A stretch of 64,000 bases of DNA. Source: Topomyia yanbarensis (lineage: Eukaryota; Arthropoda; Insecta; Diptera; Culicidae). Below are positions 37,020 through 49,415 of the stretch, one piece after another (within the stretch, counting starts at the first letter, position 1; each line of letters opens with the position of its first letter). The notes beneath the pieces were generated by a model that was not told the DNA's origin, made no database searches, and saw only the letters and a list, made by a program, of their open reading frames with translations. The position numbers and the translations under genes were made by a program. The stretch lies in contig NC_080672.1 in assembly GCF_030247195.1 (NCBI RefSeq), positions 184,822,310 through 184,886,309 of the forward strand, written 5' to 3'.

Positions 37020-38485
37020 AAGGATATCACTTAAGATAATGGATTTTTGGTTTATTCGTTAAAATCTGTGCCATTATGGAGAACGAACTGAACACTGACC
37101 TGTGGGGCGAATCTATATTCGAAAAGGCTACAAATGTCACCGAGCAAAGAAACAATCTAACAGTAGCCCCAAACAACAGAAACCGGTCAGAACCCGAGCC
37201 CAGGTTCGGGCACGCGGAGGTCTCAGCCTGCCCGGACTGCCCAGGTGTAGACGAAACTGCCGAACACATACTGTTCGTATGTCATCGGTTCGACGCCGAA
37301 AGAAGAGCAATGCTTGACGTCTGTGGCTGGGACACAACCCCTGATACCCTTATTCAGCGGATGTGTCAATCGGTGGAGAAGTGGCTGCTACCATCCAGAT
37401 TAAGGCTACAGGTAATCTGGCGAACCGAGCAACAGACGACGGGCACGGCTAACTAGTGATTGGTTAGCTGGAGCGAAAAAGGCCAAGCGCAAAAAAGGGA
37501 GTGAAAGGTCTGTTCATGCCGAGTCAGGTTTGGCGCAGCGACTGGCAACCGCGTAAGGGGTAAACCCAGCCACCCCGAAGCAAGACAGAAGAGTGAGTGT
37601 ATAGGCATATAAGTGGACTGCCTCATGCCAAGACGGGAGGGTCGTAGCGTAGTATGTTGGAAATTAGCTATCGATGCCTCATGGCGTGGCAGAGGAGTGA
37701 AAGGGTGAGCATCCAAGTCAGTCTCACACGGCATGTTAAGGGTGAGCACAAAAGTCAGCCTCACATGGTATGGTAGAGGCTAGCACAAAAGTCAGCCTAG
37801 CAAGGAATGAAAAAGGTGAGCACACAAGTCAGCCTCGCATGGTATGTCAGAAGTGGGGCCTAAGAAAAATGTCCCACATGGGATACCAGGGGGAGTGACA
37901 AAGGTACAATAGAGTGGCACGATTGAGAGTGAATCAGGTGATAGGGTGAGCACCCAAGTCAGCCTCACATGGTATGGGTGGGGCGAGCACAAAAGTAAGC
38001 CTAGCAAGGAATAAGTAAGGTGAGCACACAAGTCAGCCTCGCAAGGAACGAAAAAGGTGAGCACAAAAGTCAACCTCATGTGGGAGTGTTTGAGAGTGAA
38101 TCAAAGTGCGATTGAGAGAGCACCCAAGTAAGCCTCATACAGGACGTATGAACCCGTGAGTGAGAGTGAATGAGTACATTTAGTACAGCCATTCCCCCAG
38201 AAGTAATACCGAGAGGTAGTTCCTGAGAGGAATGATGGCGGAGCCCAATGGAGTTTAGTCGGTATTAATGGCTGGTCACCATTCGAGCCCGACACGCCCC
38301 CAGTGCACCCCGTGTGGTAGATTGGACCCTACCAATAGCACGTGTACTGGGCTAGGACGTAAAGGTCTTCTCCATTGTAAAAAAAAGAACCCGAGCCCGT
38401 TAGCTGTACGGCCAAGTGCTGACGAATTTGATGGATGTGTCTGGATCGACGATGAACTTCAAATAAATCCACCCTAATTTTAAAA
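37020..38485 (+). pseudogene. Non-LTR retrotransposon 3' end (right arm copy)
   Basis: The frame at 37076-37456 (126 codons) carries the same CX2CX8HX4C zinc-knuckle and HRFDAERR motif as the left-arm copy, and then reads on for 12 extra codons because of a small indel near 37400. No RT or endonuclease domain remains. Short tandem repeats of the 3' UTR follow at about 37695-38125, and the 3' end AAATAAATCCACCC is near 38463-38476. Confidence 0.82.
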
Positions 38486-38562
38486 GACTACTGATTACGG
38501 TTTCTAGCAGAAAAAAAATATGCCACTTTCGGTACTACTCGGCATAATCCCCGACGATGAAA

Positions 38563-39062
38563 NNNNNNNNNNNNNNNNNNNNNNNNNNNNNNNNNNNNNN
38601 NNNNNNNNNNNNNNNNNNNNNNNNNNNNNNNNNNNNNNNNNNNNNNNNNNNNNNNNNNNNNNNNNNNNNNNNNNNNNNNNNNNNNNNNNNNNNNNNNNNN
38701 NNNNNNNNNNNNNNNNNNNNNNNNNNNNNNNNNNNNNNNNNNNNNNNNNNNNNNNNNNNNNNNNNNNNNNNNNNNNNNNNNNNNNNNNNNNNNNNNNNNN
38801 NNNNNNNNNNNNNNNNNNNNNNNNNNNNNNNNNNNNNNNNNNNNNNNNNNNNNNNNNNNNNNNNNNNNNNNNNNNNNNNNNNNNNNNNNNNNNNNNNNNN
38901 NNNNNNNNNNNNNNNNNNNNNNNNNNNNNNNNNNNNNNNNNNNNNNNNNNNNNNNNNNNNNNNNNNNNNNNNNNNNNNNNNNNNNNNNNNNNNNNNNNNN
39001 NNNNNNNNNNNNNNNNNNNNNNNNNNNNNNNNNNNNNNNNNNNNNNNNNNNNNNNNNNNNNN
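38563..39062. other. Assembly gap, exactly 500 N
   Basis: A run of 500 N. The left flank ends GACGATGAA and the right flank starts ATGAAGCTAGCC. The left palindrome arm reads continuously through this point (about 30190-30210) with nothing missing, and the flanks overlap by ATGAA. Confidence 0.99.
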
Positions 39063-39269
39063 ATGAAGCTAGCCTACCTCAGCGAAAAGTTGCCCGACGA
39101 AGGAATGTCTCCCGCAACCGCTGACTGACGCGTTATTCTTGGTTCGATGCAATCCGGCAGTATGCCAAGGTCTGTGCAGCGATTTCGTGTGGACGATTGC
39201 GTCCGGTTCGCTGGTGCCACGACGATTCAAGCTGGAAACTCGCTACGGACTACTCGGAATAGTCCCTGA

Positions 39270-39565
39270 CAGTGCTGGGAAAATCATAATCAAAAAAAAA
39301 ATCAAACCGCAATCATGGCTGAGAATTATTGCTTATGATTTTTTCGAAAATTCTCACTGCCGATAAAATCATGCCGTGATCACTCTCTTAACTATCAAAA
39401 GATCATCTCACAAAAATCACTACCGATTTTTTCTTGCCCTCTATCAGTGGTGATTTTGATCTGTGGTTGAATTTGATAATTGAGAGGGTGATCACGGCAT
39501 GATTCTATCTGCAGCGAGCAATTCGGAAAAAATCACAAATGAGCATTATCAGCCATGATTGCGAT
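39270..39565. mobile_element. Hairpin MITE (right arm)
   Basis: Mirror of 29690-29990, with the same self-complementary GTGATCACGGCATGATT pair. Confidence 0.7.
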
Positions 39566-39639
39566 TTGATTTAATTCTTGGATCAATGATCATTATCTAT
39601 TTTCGAACATTATGGATATGTTAGGGGTGTCAATGAGCC

Positions 39640-40800
39640 AAGCTGAAATTTTTTTCAACTTTTTGGGAAAGTGTTTTATATTGAAAGGCAAGTTGAGGGC
39701 TTTTGAAAATCAATAGTTTTGAACATTTTCAATGCACAGGGGGGTCCGCCGATGCATCAAAATGGATTTTTTTTCAACTTTTTCGGAAAGTGTTTTATAT
39801 TGAAAGGCAAGTTGAGGGCTGCTGAAAATCAATAGTTTTGAACATTTTCAATGCACAGGGGGTCCGCCGATGCATCAAAATGGATTTTTTTCAAGTTTTT
39901 GGGAGTGTTTTATATTGAAAGGCAAGTTGAAGGCTGTTGAAAACAATAGTTTTGGACATTTTCAATGCACAGGGGGTCCGCCGATGTGTCAAAATGGAAT
40001 TATTTTCGATTTTTTGGGAAAGTGTTTTATATTGAAAGGCAAGTTGAGGGCTGTTGAAAATCAATAGTTTTGGACATTTTCAATGCACAGGGGGTCCGCC
40101 GATGTGTCAAAATGAAATTTTTTCAACTTTTGGGAAAGTGTTTTATATTGAAAGGCAAGTTGAGGGCTTTTGAAATTTAATAGTTTTGAACATTTTCAAT
40201 GCACAGGGGGGTCCGCCGATGTGTCAAAATGGAATTTTTTTCAACTTTTCGGGAAAGTGTTTTATATTGAAAGGCAGATTGAGGGCTGTTAAAAATCAAT
40301 AGTTTTGAAGATTTTCAATGCACAGGGGGGTCCGCCGATGCATCAAAATGGATTTTTTTTTTCAACTTTTTGGGAAAGTGTTTTATATTGAAAGGCAGGT
40401 TGAGGGCTGTTGAAAATCAATAGTTTTGAACATTTTCAATGCACAGGGGGGTCCGGCGATGCATCAAAATGGAATTTTTTTCAACTTTTTGGGAAAGTGT
40501 TTTATATTGAAAGGCAAGTTGAGGGCTGTTGAAAATCAATCGTTTTGGACATTTCCAATGCACAGGGGAGTCCGCCGATGTGTCAAAATGGATTTTTTTT
40601 AATTTTTTGGGAAAGTGTTTTATATTGAAAGGCAAGTTGAGGCCTGTTGAAAATCAATAGTTTTGGACATTTTCAATGCAGAGGGGGGGGGGGGAGGGGG
40701 TTCGCCGATGTGTCAAAATGGAATTTTTTTCAACTTTTTGGGAAAGTGTTTTATATTAAACGGCAAGTTGAGGGCTGTTAAAAACAAGGAGGCTCTGTCG
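39640..40800. repeat. ~119-bp satellite, 9 units (right arm)
   Basis: Reverse complement of the left-arm satellite. The word CAATGCAC/CAATGCAG falls at about 39731, 39851, 39965, 40081, 40198, 40317, 40439, 40557 and 40676. Confidence 0.92.
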
Positions 40801-41257
40801 AAGTATCTAATTGGGAATGATTTCAACTTTTTGGGAGTGTTTTATAGTGAAGGGCAAGTTGTTGGCAGGTAAAAATCAATTGTTGACATTTTAAATGAGC
40901 TTGGGGTCTGTCAATGTATTACAAATATTAAACAGTAGGGGCTTTTGATAAATGTTTAAGCAAAGGAGACAGACCTCGAACAAATTTTCAAAGTGATTAA
41001 AAAGATGATTTTTTCATTATGTGAAGGACGAGGTTCTATAATTGGCAAAATAGTAAATCCTTTCTGGAGCATATTTTTCTTGTCTTAGAGATGCAAAATT
41101 AGCAAAAACCAAAAAATCATTTATTTTAAATTTTGCGCTGGAACCCCCTTAAGGGAAATTTTTACGAAATAATCCGAAAGGATTACAAGGCTATGTCTAG
41201 GGACGATAGAAGAATATTTTAATAGCTTCGATTTATTAAAAAGAAAGAAAAAAATAT

Positions 41258-41316
41258 TAGAGGCGTGCGCCCCGCCGCCACCGATTGCAGGTAAAAATTA
41301 GAGGCGGCGCACCTCC
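41258..41316. mobile_element. 59-bp hAT-type mini-element (right arm)
   Basis: Mirror of 27826-27884, with AAAAATAT target duplication on both sides (41250-41257 and 41317-41324). Confidence 0.75.
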
Positions 41317-41446
41317 AAAAATATTTCCCGAACTGACCTGACCATTGAAAGTTTCTGTTGGAAAAGCCTTTGCAGTCCGTAACACAATTAAAACTACTTT
41401 TAGAAAAATACTAAAACAAGGTGGTCTAATTCTTAAGGCTCAATAT

Positions 41447-41915
41447 CAACCCAGTCCAGCGATGACATTACGGTACAGCAGAAACACGATTAGCCCCTTG
41501 GATGATCAGTACATGCAAAACTTCAAACCAGTAAAACGTCATATATGACACCTACATCAGACAGAGTCAGAAGTTCGAGGCAAACGTGATTAGAAGCAGT
41601 AGTAGTTCAGTTGATTAAAAACCTTAATTTTTCATCAGTTTCGGAATAAAATTAAAATTATTGTAAGTAATTTGAATTATATTTAAACACACCTAGGTAC
41701 AAATTAAAATGTTACATACAGATACGATCAGAACACACAATAGCACTGTTTCGGTAGGACGAATTACACAAGAAGACTTTTACTGTAAGTAACCTAAAAA
41801 TTAAAACCTAGAGAAGAACTCACAACGAATTAAAATTTCAGCTTAAAGCTTACTCCAACAATAAACCCGAGTTTGCTAAAAGGAGAAGTCCGAACCGTCC
41901 TTCGTTACCGTAACA
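41447..41915 (+). mobile_element. BEL element 1, 5' LTR
   Basis: 469 bp that look identical by eye to 48208-48676. It ends ...ACCGTAACA. The first six bases of the LTR (TGTTGG, present at the 3' copy) are not present here; the sequence before CAACCCAGTCC is CAATAT instead. An AATAAA is at 41645-41650. Confidence 0.9.
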
Positions 41916-41976
41916 GATCTTTAAGAGTAAAAAATCCCACGTGCCGGGTCGAAGAAACGCTCGCCAGATCTACAAA

Positions 41977-44900
41977 ATGGCGGAATCATCGACCGTCGCT
42001 CGGAATTGCAGATTGTGCAACCAGCCGGATGAGGTCGACAGTCAAATGGTGCAGTGCGATGGATGCCAGGGATGGTGTCATTTCACGTGTGCCGGAGTCG
42101 ACGACAGCATAGCTAACGAGAGCAGAGCATATTTCTGCAGTTTCTGTCCACCACCGCACCCTCGATCCACAGCCCCATCATCGACCGCTAGTGCAAAACT
42201 GCGGCTAGATATGAAGCGCTTGTCGGAAGAAAAAGAGCTACGTGAAAAGATGCTACTAGAGAAGGAAACTCAGGAAAAAGAAATGCAGGAAAAAGCTATG
42301 CGTTTGGAAAAGGAGAGGAGAGATAAGACAATCGCGGAAATGTTGAATTTAGAGAAGGAATTTATTGCTAAGAAATACGAGCTACTGCAGGCACGGTTGG
42401 ATGAAGAAGATGACGACAGAAGTATGCGCAGCCATCAAAGCGCCGGCCAGAGTGTTAACAAGGTACGAGAGTGGATGAACATGCAGCCAGTAGTGACCCT
42501 AAATTCCAATTCTGGGACAATTAACCCCACTGGACTCACGTCAAGCACGGCTATGAAGACCCCACATTCGCAGTTACTGGCCACGACTAACAAGATCGGT
42601 GGTGACGCTCGCGTGTCCTTCCCATCCGTAACGCAAACCGTCGAGAATTTTCGCATGAACTATTCCGGAACACATTACGTCGATTTGATCTCACCCGTTA
42701 CTACATCCCGTTGCAACTTACCTCCGAATACATTAACAACGTCTCCAGCGATGATGCAACCGACACATCAATCAACACCACGTTCTCTTCTGTCTAATGA
42801 GAACAATTTCGTTCCAGTTCCAATACGGTCCACCGATTTCAACTTATTTAGCGGAAACGTTTATCCAAGAAGCGTCGGTTGCAATCTAAATGCGACAGCT
42901 GTATACTCAACTAGTAACCGACTCTCAGATAATGTCGGGTTCGGGGAAAGACAGCGTATAGGTTTCAAGCAGAGTTTCATCACTCCAGATTCTAATCTTA
43001 TACCGCCCAGTGGGCATACGTTGTCGAACACGATTAATTATGATCCGCGCCCTTATATTGGTAATGGACATTATGCAGCCCATACATTTGAGAGCACGGC
43101 GCAAAATGTACCCTTTTCATTATCCACATACACACCAGGTATAAATCGCGTGGCACTCGATATACCACAGTATCGTCCACCAGTGGTGAGCGTATCTAGC
43201 TATCAGACTCCCATATTTTCAGTTCAGCCACCTGCAAATGAGACTTCACTGTTCCCACAAGGGCCAAATGCGCAACAGTTAGCAGCCCGTCACGTTGTAT
43301 CTAAAGAACTTCCAATATTTTCGGGAAATCCAGCAGAATGGCCGCTGTTTTGGAGCAGTTATACAACGTCCACGCAGATGTGCGGATATACGGACGCAGA
43401 AAACCTGATGCGGTTACAGAGGAGTATCAAAGGCGATGCGAAAAAGGCAGTAAGTTGTTTTTTACTACACCCATCGACTGTCTCGGAAGTGATGAATACT
43501 TTGCGGACCTTGTATGGTCGTCCTGATGCCATTATTAGTACACTGTTGAACGAAGTTAGAAGCACACCAGCTCCAAAACCAGACAAGCTAGAAACGCTTA
43601 TTAATTTCGGTTTAGTAGTGAGAAATCTGTGTGCCCATCTTGTGACAACCGGGCAGGAAATGCATTTGGCAAACCCAATTTTGTTGCAGGAGCTCGTGGA
43701 AAAACTTCCAGCCAACATAAAATTGGATTGGGCAATGCATAAGCAGAAAACGTTATTAGCGGACCTTCGCGCTTTCGCAGATTACATGAACGTGATAATC
43801 ACTGCGGCCAGTAGCGTAACGACAATTGTTGAATCCAGTGTACAGAGAAGCGATCGTCAGAAAGGTAAAGCTATCGTGAATCCTCACGTGTCGGAATGCG
43901 CAACACGCTTTGAGTCACGAAACGCTGGCGAGTTAAGAACATCAGAGCATAGAATTGAACGGCCTTGTGCAGTTTGTAATTCGGTGGGTCATAAGCCGAA
44001 GGACTGTGACAGATTCAAAAGAATGAATCTAGTAGATCGGTGGGAGAAAGCAATTGAAGTTAATTTATGTAAACGATGTCTGTATCCACATGGAAGATGG
44101 CCGTGCAAAGCTACAGTATGCGGATTAAACGGATGTCAACAACGACACCATAAATTTTTCCATCCGGGAAACCCTGCTGCATCCGGTCATAACCGTCCAA
44201 ATCCCACCTCGGGAACAATAGGCGTTCATCAATATTTGCATCAACGAACACTTTTTCGGATAATTCCAGTGTTACTGCACGCGAACGGAAAGTCTGTTCA
44301 AACATTTACTTTCCTTGACAGTGGTTCAGATTCTACGTTGGTAGAGAAGAACATCGCAGTCCAGTTAGGTGTAACAGGTCCGGTGTTACCGCTTTGCATG
44401 CAATGGACTAATGGGGTAAAACGTGTTGAAGAGGAGTCCCAGAGACTACAACTAGCCATTTCGGGAACGGATTCGGAGAAACGATTTGTCTTGAAAGGAG
44501 TGCATACCGTGAAAAGCCTTGACTTACCACGACAGTCGATGCAATTTCAGGAGTTAGTGCACAAATTTCCGTACCTTCGAGGATTACCTATAAGGAGCTA
44601 TGATGAGGCAGCACCCGGGATACTTATTGGACTAGATCACACCAATATGATGACGTCACTTAAGGAACGAGAAGGTAGAATGGATGAACCAGTAGCAGCT
44701 AAAACCCGGCTTGGATGGGTATTGTTTGGGAACTCTGGTACGCCCGACGACGTTGGTTCTAATCGTGTGCTCCATGTTTGCACACAGTCAGCCGACCACG
44801 AACTTCACGAGTTGGTGAAAGGATTCTTTAGCGTAGAAAGTGCGGGGGTGTCATCACCGAATGTGTTAGACTCGACAGAAGACAGGCGTGCCAGAAATAT

Positions 44901-45360
44901 TCTGGAGACCACTACAACCCGTACACCGGATGGCAGATTCCAAACGGGACTCTTGTGGAGATACGATCAGGTAGAATTCCCCAACAGCAGACCTATGGCA
45001 GAACGCCGTTTGTTCTGTCTGGAAAAGCGACTGTCCAAAAGCCAAGAACTGTATGCTAAAGTGAAACAGCAGATTACGGACTACCAAGCAAAGGGATACA
45101 CTGACCTAGCCACGGAGAGAGAGCTTCTAGGGACAGACCCCAAACGGGCATGGTATATGCCATTAGGGGTAGTAGTCAACGCAAAGAAACCTGAAAAGGT
45201 GCGTGTAGTGTGGGATGCGGCAGCTGTAGTGCAAGACGTTTCGTTGAATGCAGTTCTACTGAAAGGGCCGGATCTGATGACACCACTGTCCGCTGTGCTC
45301 AGCCGGTATCGGCAGAAAGAGGTAGCCATTAGCGGTGACATACGCGAGATGTTCCACTAA
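41977..45360 (+). pseudogene. BEL/Pao element 1: gag, protease and start of RT
   Basis: The first ATG is at 41977; the frame is open further upstream but without an ATG. Residues 11-57 form a PHD-type zinc finger (CRLC, CDGC, H-x2-C, CSFC). A charged coiled coil spans about 70-150, a long polar linker follows, and the DUF1759 Gag-like domain (LPIFSGNPAEWPLFW ... YGRP) spans about 436-590. A zinc knuckle (CAVCNSVGHKPKDC) lies near 662, and a second Cys/His cluster follows it. The retropepsin (DUF1758) has its catalytic D-S-G-S at residue 781. The RT begins near residue 1035 (WYMPLGVVVNAKK, VWDAAA). The frame ends at a TAA (45358-45360) just after SGDIREMFH, inside the RT palm; the next codons continue the same domain. 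Confidence 0.93.
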
Positions 45361-47379
45361 GTGCTAATTCGCCCAGAGGACCGTCAAGCACAGAGCTTCT
45401 TGTGGCGGGATCATCCATCACTGCCAATACAGGTGTTTATTATGGATGTAGCTACCTTCGGCTCCACTTGTTCCCCATGTTCACTACAATTCGTGAAAAA
45501 TCGTAACGCTGAGGAGAATGCAAACGAGTTTCCAGTGGCTGCCGAGGCAGTAGTAAAAAATCACTACGTTGATGATTATTTGGACAGCGTAGATACGGTC
45601 GACGAAGCGGTGCAATTGGTAAGAGATGTCAGAACAGTCCATGCTAAAGGAGGATTCGAAATAAGGAATTGGTTGTCGAATTCATCGGATGTCCTGAAGC
45701 GAATAGGCGAGCGTGATTCAACAATGGCAAAAAGCTTCGTGATGGACAAAAGTAGCAGCGTGGAGCGCGTGTTGGGAATGACTTGGCTACCGAAGGAGGA
45801 TGTATTTTCCTATTCAATCATTCTACGTGATGGTTTGCAGAAACTGTTGACTGAAGACGTGGTTCCAACTAAGCGTGAAGCTTTGAGCCTGGTCATGAGC
45901 GTTTTCGATCCGTTGGGATTTGTAGCTGTTCTTCTAATTCATGGGAAGGTATTTCTACAAGATGTGTGGAGAGCTGGTATCGAATGGGACGATAAAATCC
46001 CAGCTGAGATGTTTTCCCGTTGGCATTTGTGGATCCAGTTGTTACGTCAACTCGAAGAGATGAAAATTCCACGATGTTATTTCAAAGGGTACAATTCGCA
46101 CACATATGCTAGTCTAGAATTGCATATTTTCGTTGATGCCAGCGAATCCGCATATGCTGCGGCTTCTTACTTTAGAGTGATAGACCGTGGAGTGGTGCGG
46201 TGTACTCTTGTCGCTGCGAAAACCAAAGTGGCGCCTCTGAAGCCGCTTTCCATACCTCGCTTAGAGCTTCAAGCAGCAGTCTTGGGGACGTGTCTTATGA
46301 AAACCGTTGTCGCTAATCACACACTGCCGATTACGCGAAGGGTTCTGTGGACCGACTCAAGTACGGTGCTGTCCTGGTTAAGATCAGATCCTAGGCGACG
46401 AACCCAGTTTGTCGCTTTCAGAGTCGGTGAAATATTGGAAGAGACTGACGTCAACGAGTGGCGATGGGTACCGTCGAAGTGGAATGTAGCGGACGATGCC
46501 ACTAAATGGGGTAAAGGACCAAACGTGCTCGACTCGAGCAGATGGTTTATAGGACCAACCTTTCTCTATGAAAGTGAGGAGCACTGGCCACTATACGTAG
46601 TTCCGGTAACTGAAAATCAAGAAGAGTTACGACCAGCCTACGTTAACTCTCATATCGCCGTGAATCAAGTGGTACAGTTTCAGCGCTTCTCAAAATGGGA
46701 ACGTTTGACACGTGTGATCGCCTTCGTGCGTCGTTTCTATGACAACTGCCAAAGAAAAAGACGACAAGAACCAACATATACCACAGATGTATTGACGCGC
46801 GATGAGCTGAGAGTGGCTGAATACACAATCTGGAGACTAGTGCAAGCAGAGGCTTATCCGGATGAATTTTCGTTACTTCAACAAAACAAGAACGGTCAGA
46901 CAGTTCAGAAGATTAAGAAAGGCAGCAGGATATATAAACTATCTCCACTTCTCGGAGAAGGTGGTATCGTGCGCATGGAAAGACGCATGCGCGAAGCAAG
47001 TTGGGCTTCCGAAGATATGAAATGTCCGATAATACTGCCAAAGGAAAGCATCGTCACTTACCTATTGATTGATTGGTATCATCGTAAGTTCCAACACGCA
47101 AATGGAGAGACCGTCGTGAATGAAATCACCCAGAAGTATTACATCCCTGCCTTGCGAGTTGCGGTTCGAAAAGCTGTTGGCCGTTGTAACTGGTGCAAAG
47201 TTTACAAGGCGAGACCACAAATGCCACGAATGGGTCCACTTCCAGCAGTACTGGTAACACCATATATCCGTCCATTTTCGTTTGTAGGGTTGGATTATTT
47301 CGGACCACTCTCTGTCCGAGTCGGACGCAGCAAAGTTAAACGGTGGGTAGCACTCTTCACATTCGGGCTGTCCATTTAG
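45361..47379 (+). pseudogene. BEL/Pao element 1: RT, RNase H and integrase N-terminal part
   Basis: Directly continues the previous frame after the single stop. It contains MDVATFGSTCSPC, the RT catalytic box YVDDY (45565-45579), and the RNase H region (LHIFVDASESAYAA, LELQAAVLGT, LWTDSSTVLSWL). The integrase HHCC domain (HRKFQHANGETVVNEI, CNWCK) and the first core Asp (GLDYFGPL) follow. The frame is lost at about 47365-47379, where a short deletion has shifted the integrase core. Its order matches the BEL/Pao pol layout, with gag and pol in one frame. Confidence 0.93.
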
Positions 47380-48254
47380 AGGTGGCCCATAGTCTATCAA
47401 CCGAATCCTGCAAGATGGCAATTCGTAGATTTGTTGCGCGCCGAGGTGCCCCATTAGAGATATACTCTGATCAAAGAACAAATTTTCAAGGAGCGAACCG
47501 CGAGCTCACGCGGGAGATTCATGCAATCAATAGCTCATTAGCAGGAACGTTCACGAATGCTTCCACTCAATGGAAGTTTAATCCCCCGTACGCTCCCCAC
47601 ATGGGAGGAGCATGGGAGCGACTCGTACGCTCTGTTAAGGCTGCGCTAGCCTCGCTTCCCATAGCCAGAAACCCAGACGAGGAAGTTTTGAAGACGGAAA
47701 TAATCGAAGCAGAATCGATAGTAAACACACGCCCGTTAACCTACATTCCACTTGAAAATGTGACAGAGGTGGCACTTACCCCAAATCACTTCCTGTTACT
47801 CAGTTCAAGCGGGGTGAGTCAACCAACAACGATCCCAGTGGACTCGCGTCTGGCGTTGCGGTCAAATTGGAAGCTTGCTCAGGCAATGTTGGATCGATTA
47901 TGGACACGCTGGATTCAAGAATACCTTCCGGTCATTACAAGACAGACAAAGTGGTTCGGGGAAGCAAGGCAAATAAACGTTGGTGACTTGGTGCTAATTG
48001 TGAACGAGAACGTCAGACACAGCTGGATCAGAGGAAGGATTCTACGCGTGTATCCTGGGCGAGATGGTCGAGTACGGAAGGCGGACGTACACACTTCAAC
48101 GGGGATTCTTCAACGACCGGCAACAATGCTCGCTGCCCTGGATGTTCGAGGAGTCAATGAATGTACAGCTGAAGAAACTTCGAGCAATACAGGCGGGGGC
48201 ATGTTGGCAACCCAGTCCAGCGATGACATTACGGTACAGCAGAAACACGATTAG
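47343..48254 (+). pseudogene. BEL/Pao element 1: integrase core and C-terminal domain
   Basis: The shifted frame contains AVHLEVAHSLSTESC, the second Asp in SDQRTNF (elsewhere usually SDNGTNF, so two residues beside it are altered), and the catalytic Glu in GGAWERLVRSVK. It continues to NTRPLTY, LTPNHFLL and the C-terminal NVGDLVLI. It crosses the polypurine tract and stops about 50 bp inside the 3' LTR, the same arrangement as in element 2. Confidence 0.92.
48190..48201 (+). promoter_or_regulatory. BEL element 1 polypurine tract
   Basis: CAGGCGGGGGCA directly before TGTTGG, the start of the 3' LTR; plus-strand priming site. Confidence 0.75.
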
Positions 48255-48676
48255 CCCCTTGGATGATCAGTACATGCAAAACTTCAAACCAGTAAAACGT
48301 CATATATGACACCTACATCAGACAGAGTCAGAAGTTCGAGGCAAACGTGATTAGAAGCAGTAGTAGTTCAGTTGATTAAAAACCTTAATTTTTCATCAGT
48401 TTCGGAATAAAATTAAAATTATTGTAAGTAATTTGAATTATATTTAAACACACCTAGGTACAAATTAAAATGTTACATACAGATACGATCAGAACACACA
48501 ATAGCACTGTTTCGGTAGGACGAATTACACAAGAAGACTTTTACTGTAAGTAACCTAAAAATTAAAACCTAGAGAAGAACTCACAACGAATTAAAATTTC
48601 AGCTTAAAGCTTACTCCAACAATAAACCCGAGTTTGCTAAAAGGAGAAGTCCGAACCGTCCTTCGTTACCGTAACA
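48202..48676 (+). mobile_element. BEL element 1, 3' LTR
   Basis: 475 bp, starts TGTTGGCAACCC and ends ACCGTAACA (TG...CA). It looks identical to the 5' copy over the shared 469 bp. Confidence 0.92.
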
Positions 48677-49280
48677 TCATCAATATCAAGTATATCATGT
48701 AGAGCTTTTTTTCTCGGCTTGATTTTAATGTAGAATACATTTAAGCTTTCAATATAGGGGTCCCGTTTCAAAATATCGACTGCGGCGCCGCGTCAGATTT
48801 TGAACGTTAATAACTTTTATCATACTTAACAGAATGATTTGATTTTTAGGCCAATTTATTGAAAATATGTTCCTCTATGCTGTATTAAAATTTGAAGTAT
48901 GTATAACATGCACTAATAACAAAAAATTGCATTTTAAAAAATCTTTCGAAAACGACTCGGAAAAGTGAAAATTTTCAGCCCATCCCGCACAGGGCCGTCA
49001 CTATGGTGGACCAACCGAACAATAAAATAATGAAAAGTTTATATATAGGTCCACTACATGTTTGTTCCTATGATTATTCGCATTGGGTTGCTTGACGAGA
49101 GCAGTTGATGGGGGAAAGACGGCATATTCCTTTAGTTAGGCCATTAGAAGCCGGACGGAAAGGAAAGGCTCATGCACGGCACGAGAACGAGCGAGAAAAC
49201 GATAGTAGTGCATATTAGCGCGATTATATAAATATCTGTCGGTCGGTTTTTCTCATCATTCGTATTCGTTCAAGCACTAG
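48677..49280 (+). other. Histone spacer and relic H3 promoter
   Basis: The part at 48745-48960 is related to about 59860-60060 (ATATAGGGGTCCCGTTTC against ATATAGACACCCCATTTC). Closer to the H3 relic there is CGAGAACGAGCGAGAAAACG, a TATA box (TTATATAAATAT, about 49225-49236) and a CATTCGTATTCGTTCAAGCA leader also found before the copies at 57.6 and 58.6 kb. Confidence 0.6.
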
Positions 49281-49415
49281 CAAGCAGCCAGTCCACCGAA
49301 GGAAAGCAGTTGGCGATAACGACGGTCGGAAAAAGTGCCCCAGCTACTGGTGATTTATCGCAACCCGATCAGGAACTGTCGCCCTGCAAGAACTTCGCCC
49401 CAACTAAAGGACAAC
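49281..49415 (+). pseudogene. Histone H3 pseudogene (copy 3), 5' part, cut by BEL element 2
   Basis: Recognisable H3 tail words (KQ, GGAGG-type STGG, GGAAAGCAGTTGGC, AAAAGTGCCCCAGCTACTGG) carry indels. It ends at ACAAC (49411-49415), where the BEL LTR starts. The 3' part resumes at 56592. Copies 3, 4 and 5 share the same private changes (for example the CAACTAAAGG junction), so they derive from one dead ancestor. Confidence 0.82.

Noticed and set aside
38520..39128. ORFs of 169 and 202 codons spanning the N gap
   Set aside because: They consist mainly of N; no coding evidence.
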